A DNA stretch of 64,000 bases from Enoplosus armatus. Lineage: Eukaryota; Chordata; Actinopteri; Centrarchiformes; Enoplosidae. The translations under genes were made by a program, and so were the position numbers. Shown piece by piece: positions 46,223 to 59,580 of this stretch. The notes under the pieces are model-generated. The model was not told the DNA's origin, ran no database searches, and saw only the letters and a program-made list of their open reading frames with translations. Location of the stretch: positions 13,911,694 through 13,975,693 of the forward strand of contig NC_092200.1 in assembly GCF_043641665.1 (NCBI RefSeq), read 5' to 3'. How positions within the stretch are numbered: the stretch's first letter is position 1; each line of letters opens with the position of its first letter.

Positions 46223-49200
46223 TCAGTCTCTCTCCCGGTCCCTCTCCTCCTCAAGAGGATGGGTCTGTCTGTGCTCCCACATTCGCACCGCTCCATCCCA
46301 CTGTGGAGAAACAAAGGAGGGTGAGGGGAGGGATCTGAGCTAAAATGCCCTGTTGCTTTTAACGTCACAGTAGCTCTGATTTCTGGGACTTTTCTTAACT
46401 TAATTAGACTGTCCCATTGAATTAAAAAAGTTATTTCTAATGGATTTATTAAAGCTGAAATCTGTAACTTATCTTAGTTTTTTTTAATTTACTTTTATCC
46501 ATTGAAATCATCAACAAAATGAAAGTACTGGATGAGCTTTTCGAATTGTGCAATGGTTGACTCAAATAAACAGAAGGCTTCTATACAATCTTCTGCATGT
46601 TAAAAAAGAAGACTGTTTAAAAGCAAGCAAAGAGCTGGTCACTCAGGAAGTCATTGTTTTCACATAAGCATTTTGCGAGCAGATCTTCTCAACAACAACT
46701 TATTTCTTGACACTGTACAGGACGACAACATTAGGAAACTTTCAGCTTTGAGACTCTAAAAAGTCTGCTAAAAGTACAATTTAATGCAATATACATAAGA
46801 AATAAGATATAAAATACAGTCATATTTCTGTAAATGGTCTATTAGATTCTCTGTTATTACCAGAACACACATCAAATCCTCTGGCTTCTCTTAATTCCAC
46901 GGTATTCCATTACTGGAGGAAACACTGTCTGGTTTAATTCTCCTCAATAAAAACCTTTTACAGTTTTCGAAAAGGGCTTTCATTAGATTTAATGTAATAT
47001 TTATGATGGCGAGCTTTTACACATCCAGTCCAACAGTTTGCATTAACAGCACTCACAGAGCTGCTGACGATGTTGTCCTCGTACGGGTGCCAGCTGACGT
47101 CCCTCACACACGCGTCATGGCCCGACAGTCTGGAGACCACGGCGCCCGTCAGGACGTCATAGACTGAACAGAAACACAAAGAACTCAATAGATTTACTTG
47201 TAGACATGTACTGCACATCATGTCCCTTTGATTTGCTATGCAAAAATTACTATACATTGAGTTAGACTGGTGCAAAACACCACGATTACACTTTGATAAC
47301 ACACATACAGGCACACAATGAGACTCACTGATGATTTTGCCAGTGGAGCAGCCGGAGTAGATGAACCGCTGCCCGGTGCTGAACTCTGGAGAGAAACGGC
47401 AGCGGATGAGGGTGTGCAGAACGCCGTGACCGCGGTAGGTCATCACCGAGGTATCGCCCGTCAACTTGTGTCTCTTCAGGGCTGAAACAGGTAAATGCAA
47501 TAGTTTTTTCAGAAATCACCTTTAAGATCTATAATTAAAAGTCTGAATTTCCTCACATCAGTTTGGTACAATTCACTCAGACATAAAGAATGAATTTACA
47601 TCCATAACATAAAAATATGTATTTATTGTATTTCTAGATTTTTCCCTCCCCCTCACTCCATGCTCCATCTCATTATCCCAGCTCCTATCCTTCACCTCTC
47701 CTCTACTCTTTCCCTCCTCTTTGAATGGTAATCACTCATCTCTCTATGCGTGGTTTTAATACTGCCCTTACTCCCCTTACCCTCACCACACATACACACC
47801 CACGTTTCACCTTTCTGTCATTGGCCCTCTGTGCTTTCCTTTGTAACGTCACTTCATCTTCTCCTCCTCTTGTCCTCTAACTTCCCTTCTCCTCTCCTCC
47901 CTCCTGCCTCATTCACTAGCAGTAGCTTCCTCTCCCCTCCTCCTCCTCACCTCTCTGGGGAACCTGCTGCCAGCGGTAATCCCAGTTTTGTTGGGTGACG
48001 GCCAGGCGGGAGGCAGCCAACCCTTCTTTGGGCGAGAACTTCCTGACGTCCCAGAGCTTGATGGACTGGTCCTTTGAGTTGCTGATCAGATAGCGGGCGT
48101 CACCCTGGCACAGTCACAACGCAGGTGAGGAGGACCATATTTTAAAACAAAACAAACCTCAGGGTTAGACCAATATACTGGGCTAATAATGGCATTTTAA
48201 TGAATTAACTTCCAACCAATCATCAGTCAACTCCAACTACCCACGAGGATTTGGGGAGCTTGTCATTGACAGATTGATAAAATACCAGCAGCGTTCCTCT
48301 CTTCGCCCCCCCACCTTGCTGTGGATGAAGGTGATGCCGTCTCGGTGGCCGGCCAGCTGTCCGACAGGCTGCGGTCTGTCCTCCCGCAGCGTCCGTCTGT
48401 CCCACACCTTGCACAGCGCGTCGTCGCTGCCAGAGAAGAGCAGCTGGGATGAGCTGTCGGCGAACGCCACCGCATTCACGTCGTCCTCGTGTGCATCAAT
48501 CTGACGAGCAGAAACGCAAAAGAAAGAGAGTCAGTGTTTGTGTGTGGAGCGTGAGTGTAAGATTGTGTGATTTTCTTTGTGGGAAAGTGTGTAATATACG
48601 TGCTTGTGTGAAAGTGTCTTTGTCTGTGTGTACAATAAAGTTGTGACAGAAAAAAAAGTGCAGGGCTACAAACAAGCTTTGGAAGTGTGGCTACATAGGC
48701 TGCATGTGTTAACTGAGCTACTGTATACATCGATCACAGTTTTTGTGGTGTTTTGTGACACATACTCGGCTGTTACAGCCATAAAAACAACAGCTATGAA
48801 ATACCACTTTGGTCTAGACTGAAATATATCACAGCAAATACTAAATAAATTTCCATGAAATTTGGTACAGACTCTCATGTCCCTTCAGGATGAATTGTAA
48901 TCACTTTGGTGTTCTCTTAACTTTGAATTTATGTATTGTCCAATACTTGGATTTATGACCAAATATCTACAAAAGTAATGATATTCCCATCAGCCTTAGT
49001 GACTATACTTGCTAAAACTCAACATGTCAGGATTGTTGTAGTATTATTGTTTTTTTGTTATTAAAAAAAAGCAAAATAATTCCCTAAAACAGCTGGGCAC
49101 TGTAGTTTTTTAGCAAACATTAGAAAAAGTAAATAGAGCATTTGCTGGGGGCTATTTTCACCCACCAATTTGGTGCTCTGGTGAGTATTTACAGCAGCAG

Positions 49201-52200
49201 AACGGTGTATGTGGGGTCAACTCAAAATAAACTACAGTGCTGACATCTATTGTAATAAAGGAACATGTCACCCAGTCTACCGGCGTGTCTGTGGCCAAAG
49301 CCTGATATATCTTAGAAGATATATCAGGCTTTGGCCACAGGCAATACATGTTAGTGGGATCAGTTAATTGTTGTTTTGGCATGGGATTATTTGTTAACAG
49401 AAAATTACTTATATATTATAAATATATACTATATCTTTTTTTTTAAAGAAAAAAGACTTTTCCTTTAAGTGAAAAAAGGAACAAGTAGAGAGATAAAGAC
49501 AGACAGACACACCGACGCAGAGGTAATGGGAGGGACAGAATGAGAAAGAGCACAAGACAGTGGTGAAACAGATGGTAGAGGTCAGCCACTGACTCCTACG
49601 CAGAGGGGGGTTGCGGGTGGAGGGTTTAACCCCACTGTCCCACTGCAGGGTGGAGCTGGACTCTCTGCTGCTACAATACAGACGGCAGGGCGGCGTAAAA
49701 CTTTAGGTGAGCCGGCACACTTTCGGGTCTGCTAATGTCTGGCTCACCTTGATCGCAGGATGAAGCGCAAACAGACAAACAAACAAAGAGGTGGACGTGA
49801 CTCAGAAACAGGTACACACAGGCAAAACACAAACAGCCAATTCACTCAGACACACTAACCTTCAGCGTTCTTTTATTCTGCTCTAGATCGAAAACGTAAA
49901 GGCAGCCGTCATTTGCTCTGCAAGGAGAGAGGAGAGAGAGAATGAACACCTTCTCATTCAAGGTTTAAATGTGACTGATCGTGCTTTATGTTCGATATAG
50001 TTCTCTTGTCTTCAATAAGAAAAAGTCAATTCAAATTCCACGGCTGTCAGAAAAAGAGGCGCTGCTTTAATTTACAGTTTTGAAAGAGACTTCAGTCTTT
50101 ATTTCAACACTGTCAGTCACTGCCTTGAAACATAAAAGCAAATTGTTACTCACCCTCCAAGGATCTCGTTGCCATCTGTGGACGCAGCCAGTGAGAACAC
50201 ACAGAACCTCCTCTCATCTGGACTACAAAGCACAACAGCACACACACACACACACAAACAGGTTGACACTACAGCAGTAGCACCATTACTGAATCACAAC
50301 TACGCCGTCTTCTGTATAGCTCGATGAAGGCACGCATCACCTCTTAAACAATGCTATTGTTAGTCGTGCTATGAGTTTAATGGTAGCGCTTTGTTGAAAT
50401 AATGATCTCTCCAATTAAAGTAGCACACAGAGCGAGAGGATGGATGTTGAGGTGACAAGCTCTGACAGCATCATTCATCCAGGTGGTAATGAAGGGAGGT
50501 GGAGGGCCGGCTGGTAGGGAATAATAGATTACCTGCTCCGTAATGTCATAATGTTACTATGAGGGAAACACTAACTTGAGGTCCAGGGCGGTGTGGTTTT
50601 CGCTGTCTCCATCTATACTGCATAAATGAACTGTGGGGGAGACACACAGAGATGGAGAACATAAGAATGAAACGACATATTGTATGACAAGTTATTGTGT
50701 AAACTGGTGGCAGAACACAATCATGTATTCGTTCAATAAGCTGGTCTGCTAGGCTACAATAAAAATAGAACTCTTGCTAGCTTTGGCTAACAACAAAGAC
50801 TATGTCAGATGTCACTTCCTTGTTCACTAATTCACTAGATTCCAGATATTTATGAATCATCATCATCATTGGGGACATCACAGGTGTCGCATGACAGTAA
50901 CCTTTGAATCTATAAAATGTGATGCATTGCATTGTGGGTTTGTTAGCATAAAGTAGTGTGCAAACCATGAACACTACTTTTTTTTATTGTTCCATCGTGG
51001 GGATTTTTCAGGGCACTATATAGTGCATACATTTCACACTTTGGACTCACAAAAATGGTGCAAAGTAAATAAAAAACACTACATAGTAAATAGGGAGTGA
51101 TTTTGGACTAAGCCATCAACCCAAAAATGTAGGAGTCAGATTTCTTTTGCTGCCACTGCAGTGTCAGTAAAATTAACATATAGATAACATGGATGGTTCT
51201 TGAGGGATCACTGGCTGGCCAACCCATGACTCTATATCATATTGTATCTTACAGGCCCCCTAGCCTTACTGTAGTCAGACCAGCTGGAGTAGAGCACGTG
51301 ATTTGTGTCAGGGGTGAAGCAGACATCCAGCACACTCCAGCCCACATCACGAGCCTTTACTGTTCGCCGTAGGTGAAAGCGCCCCCTGGTGGTGTCGTAC
51401 AAGCGGATGTTCTGGTCTGCAGCGAGCAACGGGAAAAAAATTGTTTGCTTAGAAAACAGAAAGTTAATTTAAAAAGAAGTCACAAAATAAATCAGTGGAA
51501 AAGTAAATGAAAATGACATGGTGCTACTAGATTTTGTGTTTTCTAATTGTTTTTTTGTTTATTTATGCAAATTTGATGTCTGATAGTTGGGGTTAACATC
51601 AACAGATGTTAAAAAAGGAATCCAAAAGTGAACAGTAAGTGACCACATTCTGTATACGACCCTACACAAATGGCCATGATGACTTGGTGGTCTAAGCAGT
51701 TTTAAACACTAAGAAAGATTGTTGGATCTGATTCAGTTCCTCTGGGTTCTCATGTTGGGTCTTGGGTTATTTACCTTGGCAGGCAGAGAGGAACATGTTG
51801 CCATCCTCGCTGTACACTCCACAGAAGGCTTTCTGCTGGTATGTATCCTTGTGGGACACATAGTTTGGCAGAAAACTGCGAAGGAACAAGGGTCAATATC
51901 ATTTGACAGACAACAGCATGAGTCCTCTTGTAAACATCGTGTCTAGTGTATTGTAGATTTTCACAAAAACTATACAGCAATCAGTCACATGAAATACAAC
52001 AGACATTGATTCTTATTCTTTCTCTGTGTCACATTTTGGTTATTTGTTGAGAAATATTGGAAATGTGTAGAAACACTTACTGTGTGCGGATACGAGTGCA
52101 TTCTCCATGGGAAAAACTGGAGCCTCTACATCTGCCATGTTCTCTCTGAAGAGCAAAGGGTTCATCAGAAAAGAAAACACCAAACTGGTCAACATTTATT

Positions 52201-54706
52201 AGGAAATAAAAACTGGCTGACACAGACAAGTGACTAAAATCATCTTAAATATTTGGACAAACTGGGTGGTAAATATTCTTCGTTAAAGTAGAGCTCTTAA
52301 TTATTTCACAATTCTCTTGTAAAACTGAGGATGAAACCGATGAAAACTAATCATCATCTTGCTACATTGTTATAGAAATTGCAAATGCAATGTGCCAATT
52401 GCATTCTAATCTGATCTTCGATACCACTTTTATTGATTTTTAGTTTGCATCTGTGCTGTCTGACCTCTGTTAGCATGTGGGTGAAACTTTGTCTGCCTTT
52501 CGGAGCAGAGGAGGCATTGGCCAGCAGGATCTGAGTTCGGATCTCACTCTGGTCCACCTCATGTGTGTCGGGTTGGGTGTCCACTAGAAAGATAAAGCCA
52601 AAAAAAAAAGTCTTCACAATCTGAAGAACAAACTGTTGGACTTTTCTACAACTGATACACGGTAATATTATTTCAATGACCATTGAACAAACTACACAAA
52701 AACATGTTTTTCTTATGTTTTCTGTTATCAAATGATGCTGAGGAGGAGAGTGGGAAAGTAGAAATTGACAAAGAGCAGAAGAAACACAGGACTCACTACT
52801 CACTAGCTCAGTAAAACTAAGAGAAGCTAAATGGGTTTTTAGGAGTTTTAAAGATAATTTGATTTGTTGAAAATGCTTACTTAATGGCTAACAAAATGTC
52901 CAAATATAGAAATGTCTTCATTTATACTAATTTCCCCTCACACAAATAACATTTATTTTGGATAATAGCATTACTCTAACACGATTTATATCTTTAATTG
53001 AAATGTTAAATATTACTGGCATGCATTCATCCTGTTTCTGCTACTGGGCATTGGGTGGATTCCAACTACTCAGAATACAAACAGAGACACGCTGTCCCAA
53101 AACACAGAAAGTAAATGTTTTTGTTCTAAGAGACTTTCATAAACTTTCAAATGTGTATGGCTGTTGAAACTGTATATGTCAGCAGAGGAGTGGTGGTAAG
53201 GAGCTCTATAATATCAAGCAAGATACAATGTATTTTTCTACCTTCGTGCCTGGACAGTGAACAGTGTCAGTAAGAGGTTACCTGGTGGATTGTAGCGGTC
53301 ACCCAGCCGACCCTCCCAGGCTCCGTCGCTGTCCTCATCGGAGTCAGAGTATGACTGGACCAGCTGCAGCCCTGTGGCTCCACTGCCATGGACCAGTCTG
53401 ACCTGGCCCCTGCACACACAAACACCATGTCAGTTCAACAACCAGTCAATCCAATGATCAAATGAATCCAACCCTCTACAGCAAAGAAAAAAAGGAATCT
53501 CAAGGAATAACGCGCAACAGTGGAAGGGAAATCTTAATTTACCAATACTTGAAATATGTCAGAAAACAAAATAGTCCAGCTGCAGCCCTAAAGCCTGATG
53601 GTGAGACACCAGTCTGCGCATAAGCTACTGAGCTGCAGGTAAAGCTACAGTCTGTTTTTCCAATGAGCAGCTCCACTGTAACAGATGGGGGATCAGTAGC
53701 TCACTCCAGGGTAGTTCAATGCTAACTGAAGTGAGTAACGAGAGTGCTACTTATTCATTTCAACCCTTCCAGATCCTGGTACTGTCTAGTTCTGACTCCT
53801 CTGCTGTGTTATTACTAGAGGCCCCCGCCACTGTCATGGATCAGTTCCAAGTGGTTGTTAAGAGAGGAATATTCAAAAATTTCCCAGCCACTTTAACAGC
53901 ATTAACATCAACCTGGAATAGGGATGGGATTTTCCCAACCTCCACTTAGCAGCACTGGAATGTAATGTGATGTTTCAATTATATGAATCCTTGGCAGAGA
54001 GGTAAAAACATTGTTCCCTCTATCATTTGAAGAGGGTCTAATAAACTGACCAGATACAAGTTCTATCATTTGAAGAGGGTCTAATAAACTGACCAGATAC
54101 AAGTCACCTTCATAGCAGCTAAAATAGATGTGACAAGTGTTCCTTACTTTCTATGAAAATGGTGTCATATTTGAAATATCATCCCTAAAAGTCTCAATCG
54201 GATATAATCAATTCAGGATGGTCTGTACATTTCAAGAGATTTAAAGTGACGAATTGATGCTATGTACATGTTTTGAGCCAAGTGACCAGGAAAAAGAAAT
54301 CCAGCACATTTATGTAAGGTAATATTCATTTCAGTGATTACCCGCTTTTCCCAAAATGACATTGTTCGTATCTCAGGGGCATTGATCCCATTGTCCACAT
54401 GGATAAAAAAAACAAATACACCACAAAACAACGAACTGGGCCCAGAAGTGCAAAGTACACACGTTTTGTTTAGTATTTGAATCAACCAATTCACCTCCTT
54501 AGTAGGTAAGCCAGAACTTCAGCTAAGTCGACGTCCTCCTCTGATGCTGGCTGTCTGTCTCCTTGCTGCCTGTCAGCCGTCCTGCGGCCTCGGCTGCTGC
54601 TGCTGCTGCTGCTCTGGTTTGGTTCTGCTACTTCAGACTGCTCAGCTGGGTTGCCACTGGAAGAGCCCCTTCCACCAGACATCCCAGAACTGGACTGTGA
54701 GCCCAT
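46223..54706 (-). CDS. dcaf11: DDB1- and CUL4-associated factor 11 (WD-repeat protein), 543 aa
   Basis: Coding exons in transcript order: 54706-54495, 53409-53282, 52583-52465, 52145-52081, 51875-51775, 51416-51270, 50630-50576, 50222-50154, 49917-49860, 48500-48315, 48104-47951, 47481-47329, 47163-47057, 46300-46223 (1632 nt, phases consistent). It is a substrate receptor of the CRL4 (CUL4-DDB1) ubiquitin ligase. An acidic, serine-rich N-terminus holds EEDVDLAEVLAYLLRR. WD repeats follow with DQNIRLYD, DVGWSVLDV, SSWSDY, NDGCLYVFD, CKVWDRR (near 351) and KLWDVR (near 398); the last two fit the WDxR DWD box that contacts DDB1. Length is close to human (546). The acceptor near 54737 and the CpG-rich region around 55000-55300 imply a non-coding first exon there. 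Confidence 0.93.
48848..49015 (+). repeat. Dispersed repeat, copy 3 (partial)
   Basis: CATGAAATTTGGTACAGACT, CCTTCAGGATGAATTGTAAT, CCAATACTTGGATTTATGACC and TTCCCATCAGCCTTAG are in the same order as in the copy at 11360-11650. It lies in a dcaf11 intron. Confidence 0.6.
49289..49340. repeat. Perfect 25-bp inverted repeat with 2-base loop
   Basis: Arms 49289-49313 (begins CTGTGGCCAAAGCC) and 49316-49340 (ends GGCTTTGGCCACAG) are exact reverse complements around the dinucleotide AG. It lies within the dcaf11 intron between exons 49860-49917 and 48315-48500. Confidence 0.95.
54019..54104. repeat. Perfect 43-bp tandem duplication
   Basis: Units 54019-54061 and 54062-54104 are identical (both begin TCTATCATTTGAAGAGGG). 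It lies in a dcaf11 intron. Confidence 0.95.
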
Positions 54707-54999
54707 AGACTGAAGAGGGCCTGGCGGGGAGAATAACTGGAAATTAAATGACAGTTTTAGATTTACTTGGAGGAAGCCAGGTGAACACAAATGCTGTGAG
54801 TGACACAGAAGAAATGGGAAAACAGAAGTTAGGTAACAATGACAAAACACAGACCTGCATTAGCTAAACTGACAATCAATTCAAGTTATTTGCTCAAGCC
54901 ATTGTACAAACATCAACAAACGACATATTCTGCGAAGAAATCGACCAGAATAGTTGTACTGTACGAAAGCTCGTCATGAGTAAGATGCAGAGAATGGTT

Positions 55000-55320
55000 T
55001 TGTTGCGCTACCTAGCTAAAAATGCTAACGACTTAACGTTAACGTTACCGTTTGACTGTCAAACGGTCTTCTTGACAGCTCGTCAGTCCAGCTCGTTGTC
55101 GTTTCGGTGCAAACTTAATGATTTGCCCGATGTGTAACTTCAGCTCGGTCTCACGTATAACGTTTATAACACAAAAGAGAGGTGAAGGTTTGACAGCACA
55201 GTGTTTGTTCAGTCGGCTAGCAGGGCCACTTCGTGAATCGCCATGTTGTTTACAAAAGTGTGAAAAAACCCTGCGCGTGCCCCTGCCCTTTCGCCATCAC
55301 GTGATCGCACCGCTGTCTCT
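55000..55320 (-). promoter_or_regulatory. Probable dcaf11 promoter / first non-coding exon region
   Basis: Relatively CpG-rich sequence upstream of the dcaf11 coding start. On the - strand ACAACATGGCGATTC (about 55238-55252) resembles the YY1 element AANATGGCG often found just after start sites. Exact transcription start and exon limits cannot be read. Confidence 0.4.
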
Positions 55321-55329
55321 GCTGCCAGC

Positions 55330-56853
55330 TCTACTGACTGACTTTGACTGGAGGACAGGAAAGAATATAAATACATACAGTAACCACTGTTGGATATATA
55401 CAACATGTACATGGTCCCTGACAACATACTAAACTTAAACCAACGTTTAAAAGTGTAAAGAGTAAAATAAACAAGGCAGAAACCAGTAAAACATACATAA
55501 AAGATAAAATCTAGGATGTACAGTTATAACATATTAAAATGTCAAGCAAAATGTACAGGGTTTTTGCTTAATTTTTCAACAAATAACATCTGTCCTGTTC
55601 CTTGCTTTACTTGAGAGTGTTAAGAGATCATTTTGCTTGGTGTTCATCATGGATGGCTTACAAAATGAACCTACAGGGCACAAGCCCAGGGGCCCAGTGT
55701 GATAGGACTTAATATTTCTTGTTGGAGAGTCAAAGGATTCAATCAAAAGTCTTGATACCTTCATGAATTGTGTGTGTCTGGGGCTGCGCTTCGTAGAACA
55801 GAGGGCGTTCTGAGGCATGTGTGCCCAGGGATCCTTAATCTCATAATCCATACATGTTTGACAAATACCTATTTAGCTCCTACAAAACGATCTCATCAGC
55901 CACAGTCTCTCTGACATGCCAGGCTGGATTACCAGGGCCCAGGAGGCCCGACCCCCAGATTCACTGTGTCATTTTGTTTGTAGTGATTTAAATAATTCTC
56001 CATTGGAATGTGCTCCACTACAGCATGATATAATCTGAAATATGAATGGCTTCATGACAGGTCCTGCATTATTACCTCATCCTGGTTCTGATTTAAAGAG
56101 AGGTCCTGAGTCAAAATCTGGTGTTTAGCAATTTATTTTTGTGGTGATAGTGTCTGTACATGGTGCAATACATATTATTAAATAAATGTATACAATGAAT
56201 ATACAGCAAACCCATGGAAAATAGTTTACTAGGTTTCTAGGTAACATATAATTTTTATGTGTAGTCTGCAGTGTGCTCTTTGGGTATTTGGAAATGAGGG
56301 TTTTATACAGAATACACAGAGAGTAGGAAGAGCAGGGGGTCTGTGCCCAAAAGCCCCAGCCCCCAGTGGGTTAATCCAGCCCAGCTGACATGGATCTTCC
56401 TGAAAAAGCTCCCATGATTGTATGATTAAGTACAGTTTGGTTTACTTAAACTATGTCTATTCAAAACTATGCCTTCTGCATAAACAAGTAGTAAATAGAA
56501 GCGATAATTATCAGAATAGATTTGATAATGCCAAAACCCAGTAAATAAATAATTGTAAAAACAGTAGTCTTTGTATCAGAACATAGTTGCCTAAATGTTA
56601 TGCCCCTTTAACCTTGATCATTTGTTCTCTGTAATATTTTCTGACAGCTGATACAGCCCCTTCTGTGTACACTGAAACACCTGCATTTGATACAAAGCCA
56701 CCATGTACAGGTCACACTCTAAATTCTACATTACATTGGTGTTTATTACCATAACGGTTATTGAATAATGTTGATGGACAGTGGCTCCTTTGGGTGAAAG
56801 CTGTTGGGAGTGGAGCATGGTTGAGTGGCCAGACTTTGGAAATTGCTGTATAT
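55330..56853. other. Intergenic region between dcaf11 and the THAP gene
   Basis: No coding exon is recognised. It is AT-rich and may contain old repeat pieces (for example around 55900-55960 and 56330-56400), but I cannot name a family. The promoter of the THAP gene should lie near its 3' side. Confidence 0.4.
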
Positions 56854-58499
56854 ATGTCAGACTGTGCTGCTTTTGGATGCAAAACAGAGCCGGGAGCCTC
56901 CATCCACTATTTGCTAAGGAATCCTGTGCTGAAGCAGAAATGGATGGACTTTATTTATAGACAACGCTTGAGCGGACCTCCACATACAGTGGGAATCCGT
57001 ATTTGCGGCGCACATTTCACTAACGACTCTTTCGTGAATTTCTTTCAAAGATCCAAGGGTTTTGCCAAAAAGTTGATACTGAAGCCTGACGCGGTGCCAT
57101 CCATTTATCCTGGGAGCCCAACATGGCTTAAGCATGTAAGAAACGCTTTTCCCCGAGCGACTCACTGCCTGAGGTGGGGTGGCTTTTCAAAGTGTTGCTA
57201 ACAACAGCTTGCTAGCTGATGAAGTCAACCACAGTGTATTTAAGGCTCGGTGAACTCCAGCGATATAAAGCAACCAAACGTTCGTCTCATGTGAATAAAT
57301 ACTTTTGTTACAATAACTTGCTTCTGTTTAGTTATTGTTTTGAAGTGAGCTGTAGCTGTACGGGGCTGTCGCCGTGTGCCTTGGAAACGTGCACCCTGGA
57401 GTAACTCTGACGTAAGCCCGTCGATGACCTGATACGTATTGATTAACACGCTCCTTAAGCAAGGCATATTTTTCGAATAATCCTGAACTTTTTATTTTCT
57501 GTTGATCTTTTTATTTATTCTTTCTCTTTTTGATTTAGCTATTTGATATGTTTACTGTATGATTTTTTTTTCTTATTTGTCTTGCTCTAAATGTTATGTG
57601 TTGCCAAATAAAGTTGCTTTAAAACCAAAAAGAAAAGCAACAAGGCATATTGAACCCTGGACCCATAGACAAACTTTGTCTCACCTATTCTTATCAGTGT
57701 ACCACTTAAGGTTTGGCTGTGTACACACTAAATACACCTATATAGGATAAACTCTGCTTACTTTTTGAATACCATGAAACTTCTACATTATTTATACGTA
57801 AACAGTATGTGTACATGTAGAAATACTTTTCTATATGACAGCTGCACTGTGTAGCTTTTCAAAATCAGTATACCATAAACATAATAGAAGTAAATTGGAT
57901 TAAATCGGTAAACATAGGCTTGGTTTAAATGGTTAACATAAGGTGGTCTCAAAAGGTTATAAATTGTTCAAATATCCTCTTGGTAGCACCTATATTCATT
58001 CATGCTTTATGCTTTCCTGTAAAGTTAATGTAAAATTGAACAAACTAAATGTAACTACAGTATTGTGTTATTTTTGTCTTTGATGAAGGGGGCAGCTGCA
58101 TCATGTTTCAGAAGAGCAGATGCGGCCTGTCGGTGCAACTCGGTGGTCGTGCATGAAGTTGGCCTCCAGTGTAGTCTTCCTGCGATCAGGACCAGGACTG
58201 TGGGGACCCAGCTGTCAGAACGAAGACTGATATACAGGGGAAGCCTGGGTGTGTGTCTCTCAAACAACTCGTATGGTCACCCATGTATCACATTCTTCTA
58301 TATTATATACATATATCTTTTATTGTGTGTTTGCATCACAGGTGTCCAGACAAAGCTGCCCACAACAGGTGCTGGTGTTGGTACAATAGAGACGAGACCA
58401 GCAGAACAATCCATCAGAGGGCTAATTTCAACCTCTCAGAGACCTCCTCCATCACCTCCGACTGATTGGTCACAGCCTGAAATTGAAGATGATGACTGA
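56854..58499 (+). CDS. THAP-domain protein, 199 aa
   Basis: Exons: 56854-57135, 58089-58248, 58342-58499 (600 nt; phases 0, 1). The N-terminal THAP zinc finger (residues about 1-90) shows C4 and C9 (CAAFGC), a conserved Trp30, C51xxH54 (ICGAHF), and the closing LILKPDAVPSIYP block with the AVPSI signature. THAP fingers bind DNA site-specifically and derive from P-element-type transposases. The C-terminal half has no catalytic domain: short repeats of the type QCSLPA, TVGTQLS and GVQTKLP, then a Pro/Ser-rich stretch and an acidic end (EIEDDD). The start at 56854 is chosen because THAP fingers begin within a few residues of the first Cys; an upstream in-frame ATG at 56761 would add 31 residues. 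I cannot assign it to a numbered THAP gene. The exon 2 acceptor (GATGAAG at 58088) is only moderate; it is chosen for frame continuity. Confidence 0.7.
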
Positions 58500-59580
58500 T
58501 GCGTGACTGTGGTAACTCATCTTTTGTTACACGTCTCTCTCTCATGGAGGAATGTTGTCACCACAGTACTGCAGGAATGTTGGACAGATAATTTGTGCTG
58601 TAAGTTGCAGAGCAGACAAATGCCTGCAGTGTCTGCATACTAATTACAATTTAATGTATCTTACTTAACAAGAGTGCGCTGCAAAAAAAGAGACTTGATC
58701 AGTTCCTTTAGTGCTTCTGCTCATCTATTTCTGCAGTATATCAGTGGCAACACTTTTAACGAATCTCATTATAATCAGAACACATCTGTTGTTATGTAAG
58801 AAAGTTTTGTCAATTTAACAAGATTATTTTCTCATTATAACTACAGTATAACACAAAGATGACAAATTAGCCAATCTAAGCCCGTTTCATAGCGCAAATT
58901 ATTGAAACATCAACATGAATGTAAAGACTTTTAAATGTGGAAACTAGCACTGAGTGGGAGCTGCAAAAAATTGGATCACACAGGAGGCTTGATGATGTAA
59001 AAGCAGGGGCAGCTATATTTGCACACCTACATCAAAATCCAGCTGCTGAGTTCAGCACAAGAAGCAGACAGGAATACAGGTACAACTCTTAAGACCTTCA
59101 TACTGTGCTGGGGGTGAAACACAGAGTACCGAGCTCTTTATCTGGGAGTGTCTAATATGTCTAATCAGCTGCCTTTTAAATACAACACAGTAGAAAACAA
59201 TCATCAGTAATGGTGAATTTAAACTATGGCACCCCATTTATTTCCAGTTTTCACAGTTCCTCTCACACTTTCAACATTACCGCCAGACAAAAATAGAACT
59301 GTTGCATGTGGTGCATAGGACGCAAAAAGTTCAAGTGGAGATGGCAACAGCCATTTAGCATCCTGTTAGTGTAGATTTTGAGGGTCTATTGCTGTCTTCT
59401 ACAGTTTCAAATTCAGGAAATGTCTTGAGAGATTCAGGTATTTACAATACAGTGAGTTCAGGTTTTTAAAGTTTTATAAAATTAGGCTTTCTAATAAATA
59501 ATACCTCAGTCTTACAGATATAATATGTACAGTTTAAAAATGATTCAGCTGTAACTGTTACAGATAATGTATAATACGTC
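58500..59580. other. Shared 3' region of THAP gene and thtpa
   Basis: The THAP gene (+) and thtpa (-) converge here. No further exon is recognised. A TTTATT at about 59234 reads AATAAA on the - strand and could serve thtpa. Confidence 0.4.

Noticed and set aside
54491..54850. Start of dcaf11 at an upstream ATG (54850)
   Set aside because: The upstream part reads through intron sequence; an acceptor (TTTCCAG near 54737) precedes the start at 54706, whose MGS N-terminus matches the family.
58065..58088. ATG at 58065 as start of a separate gene
   Set aside because: The downstream sequence splices in frame from the THAP exon (phase 0 at 58089), and the ATG lies in the pyrimidine-rich intron end.
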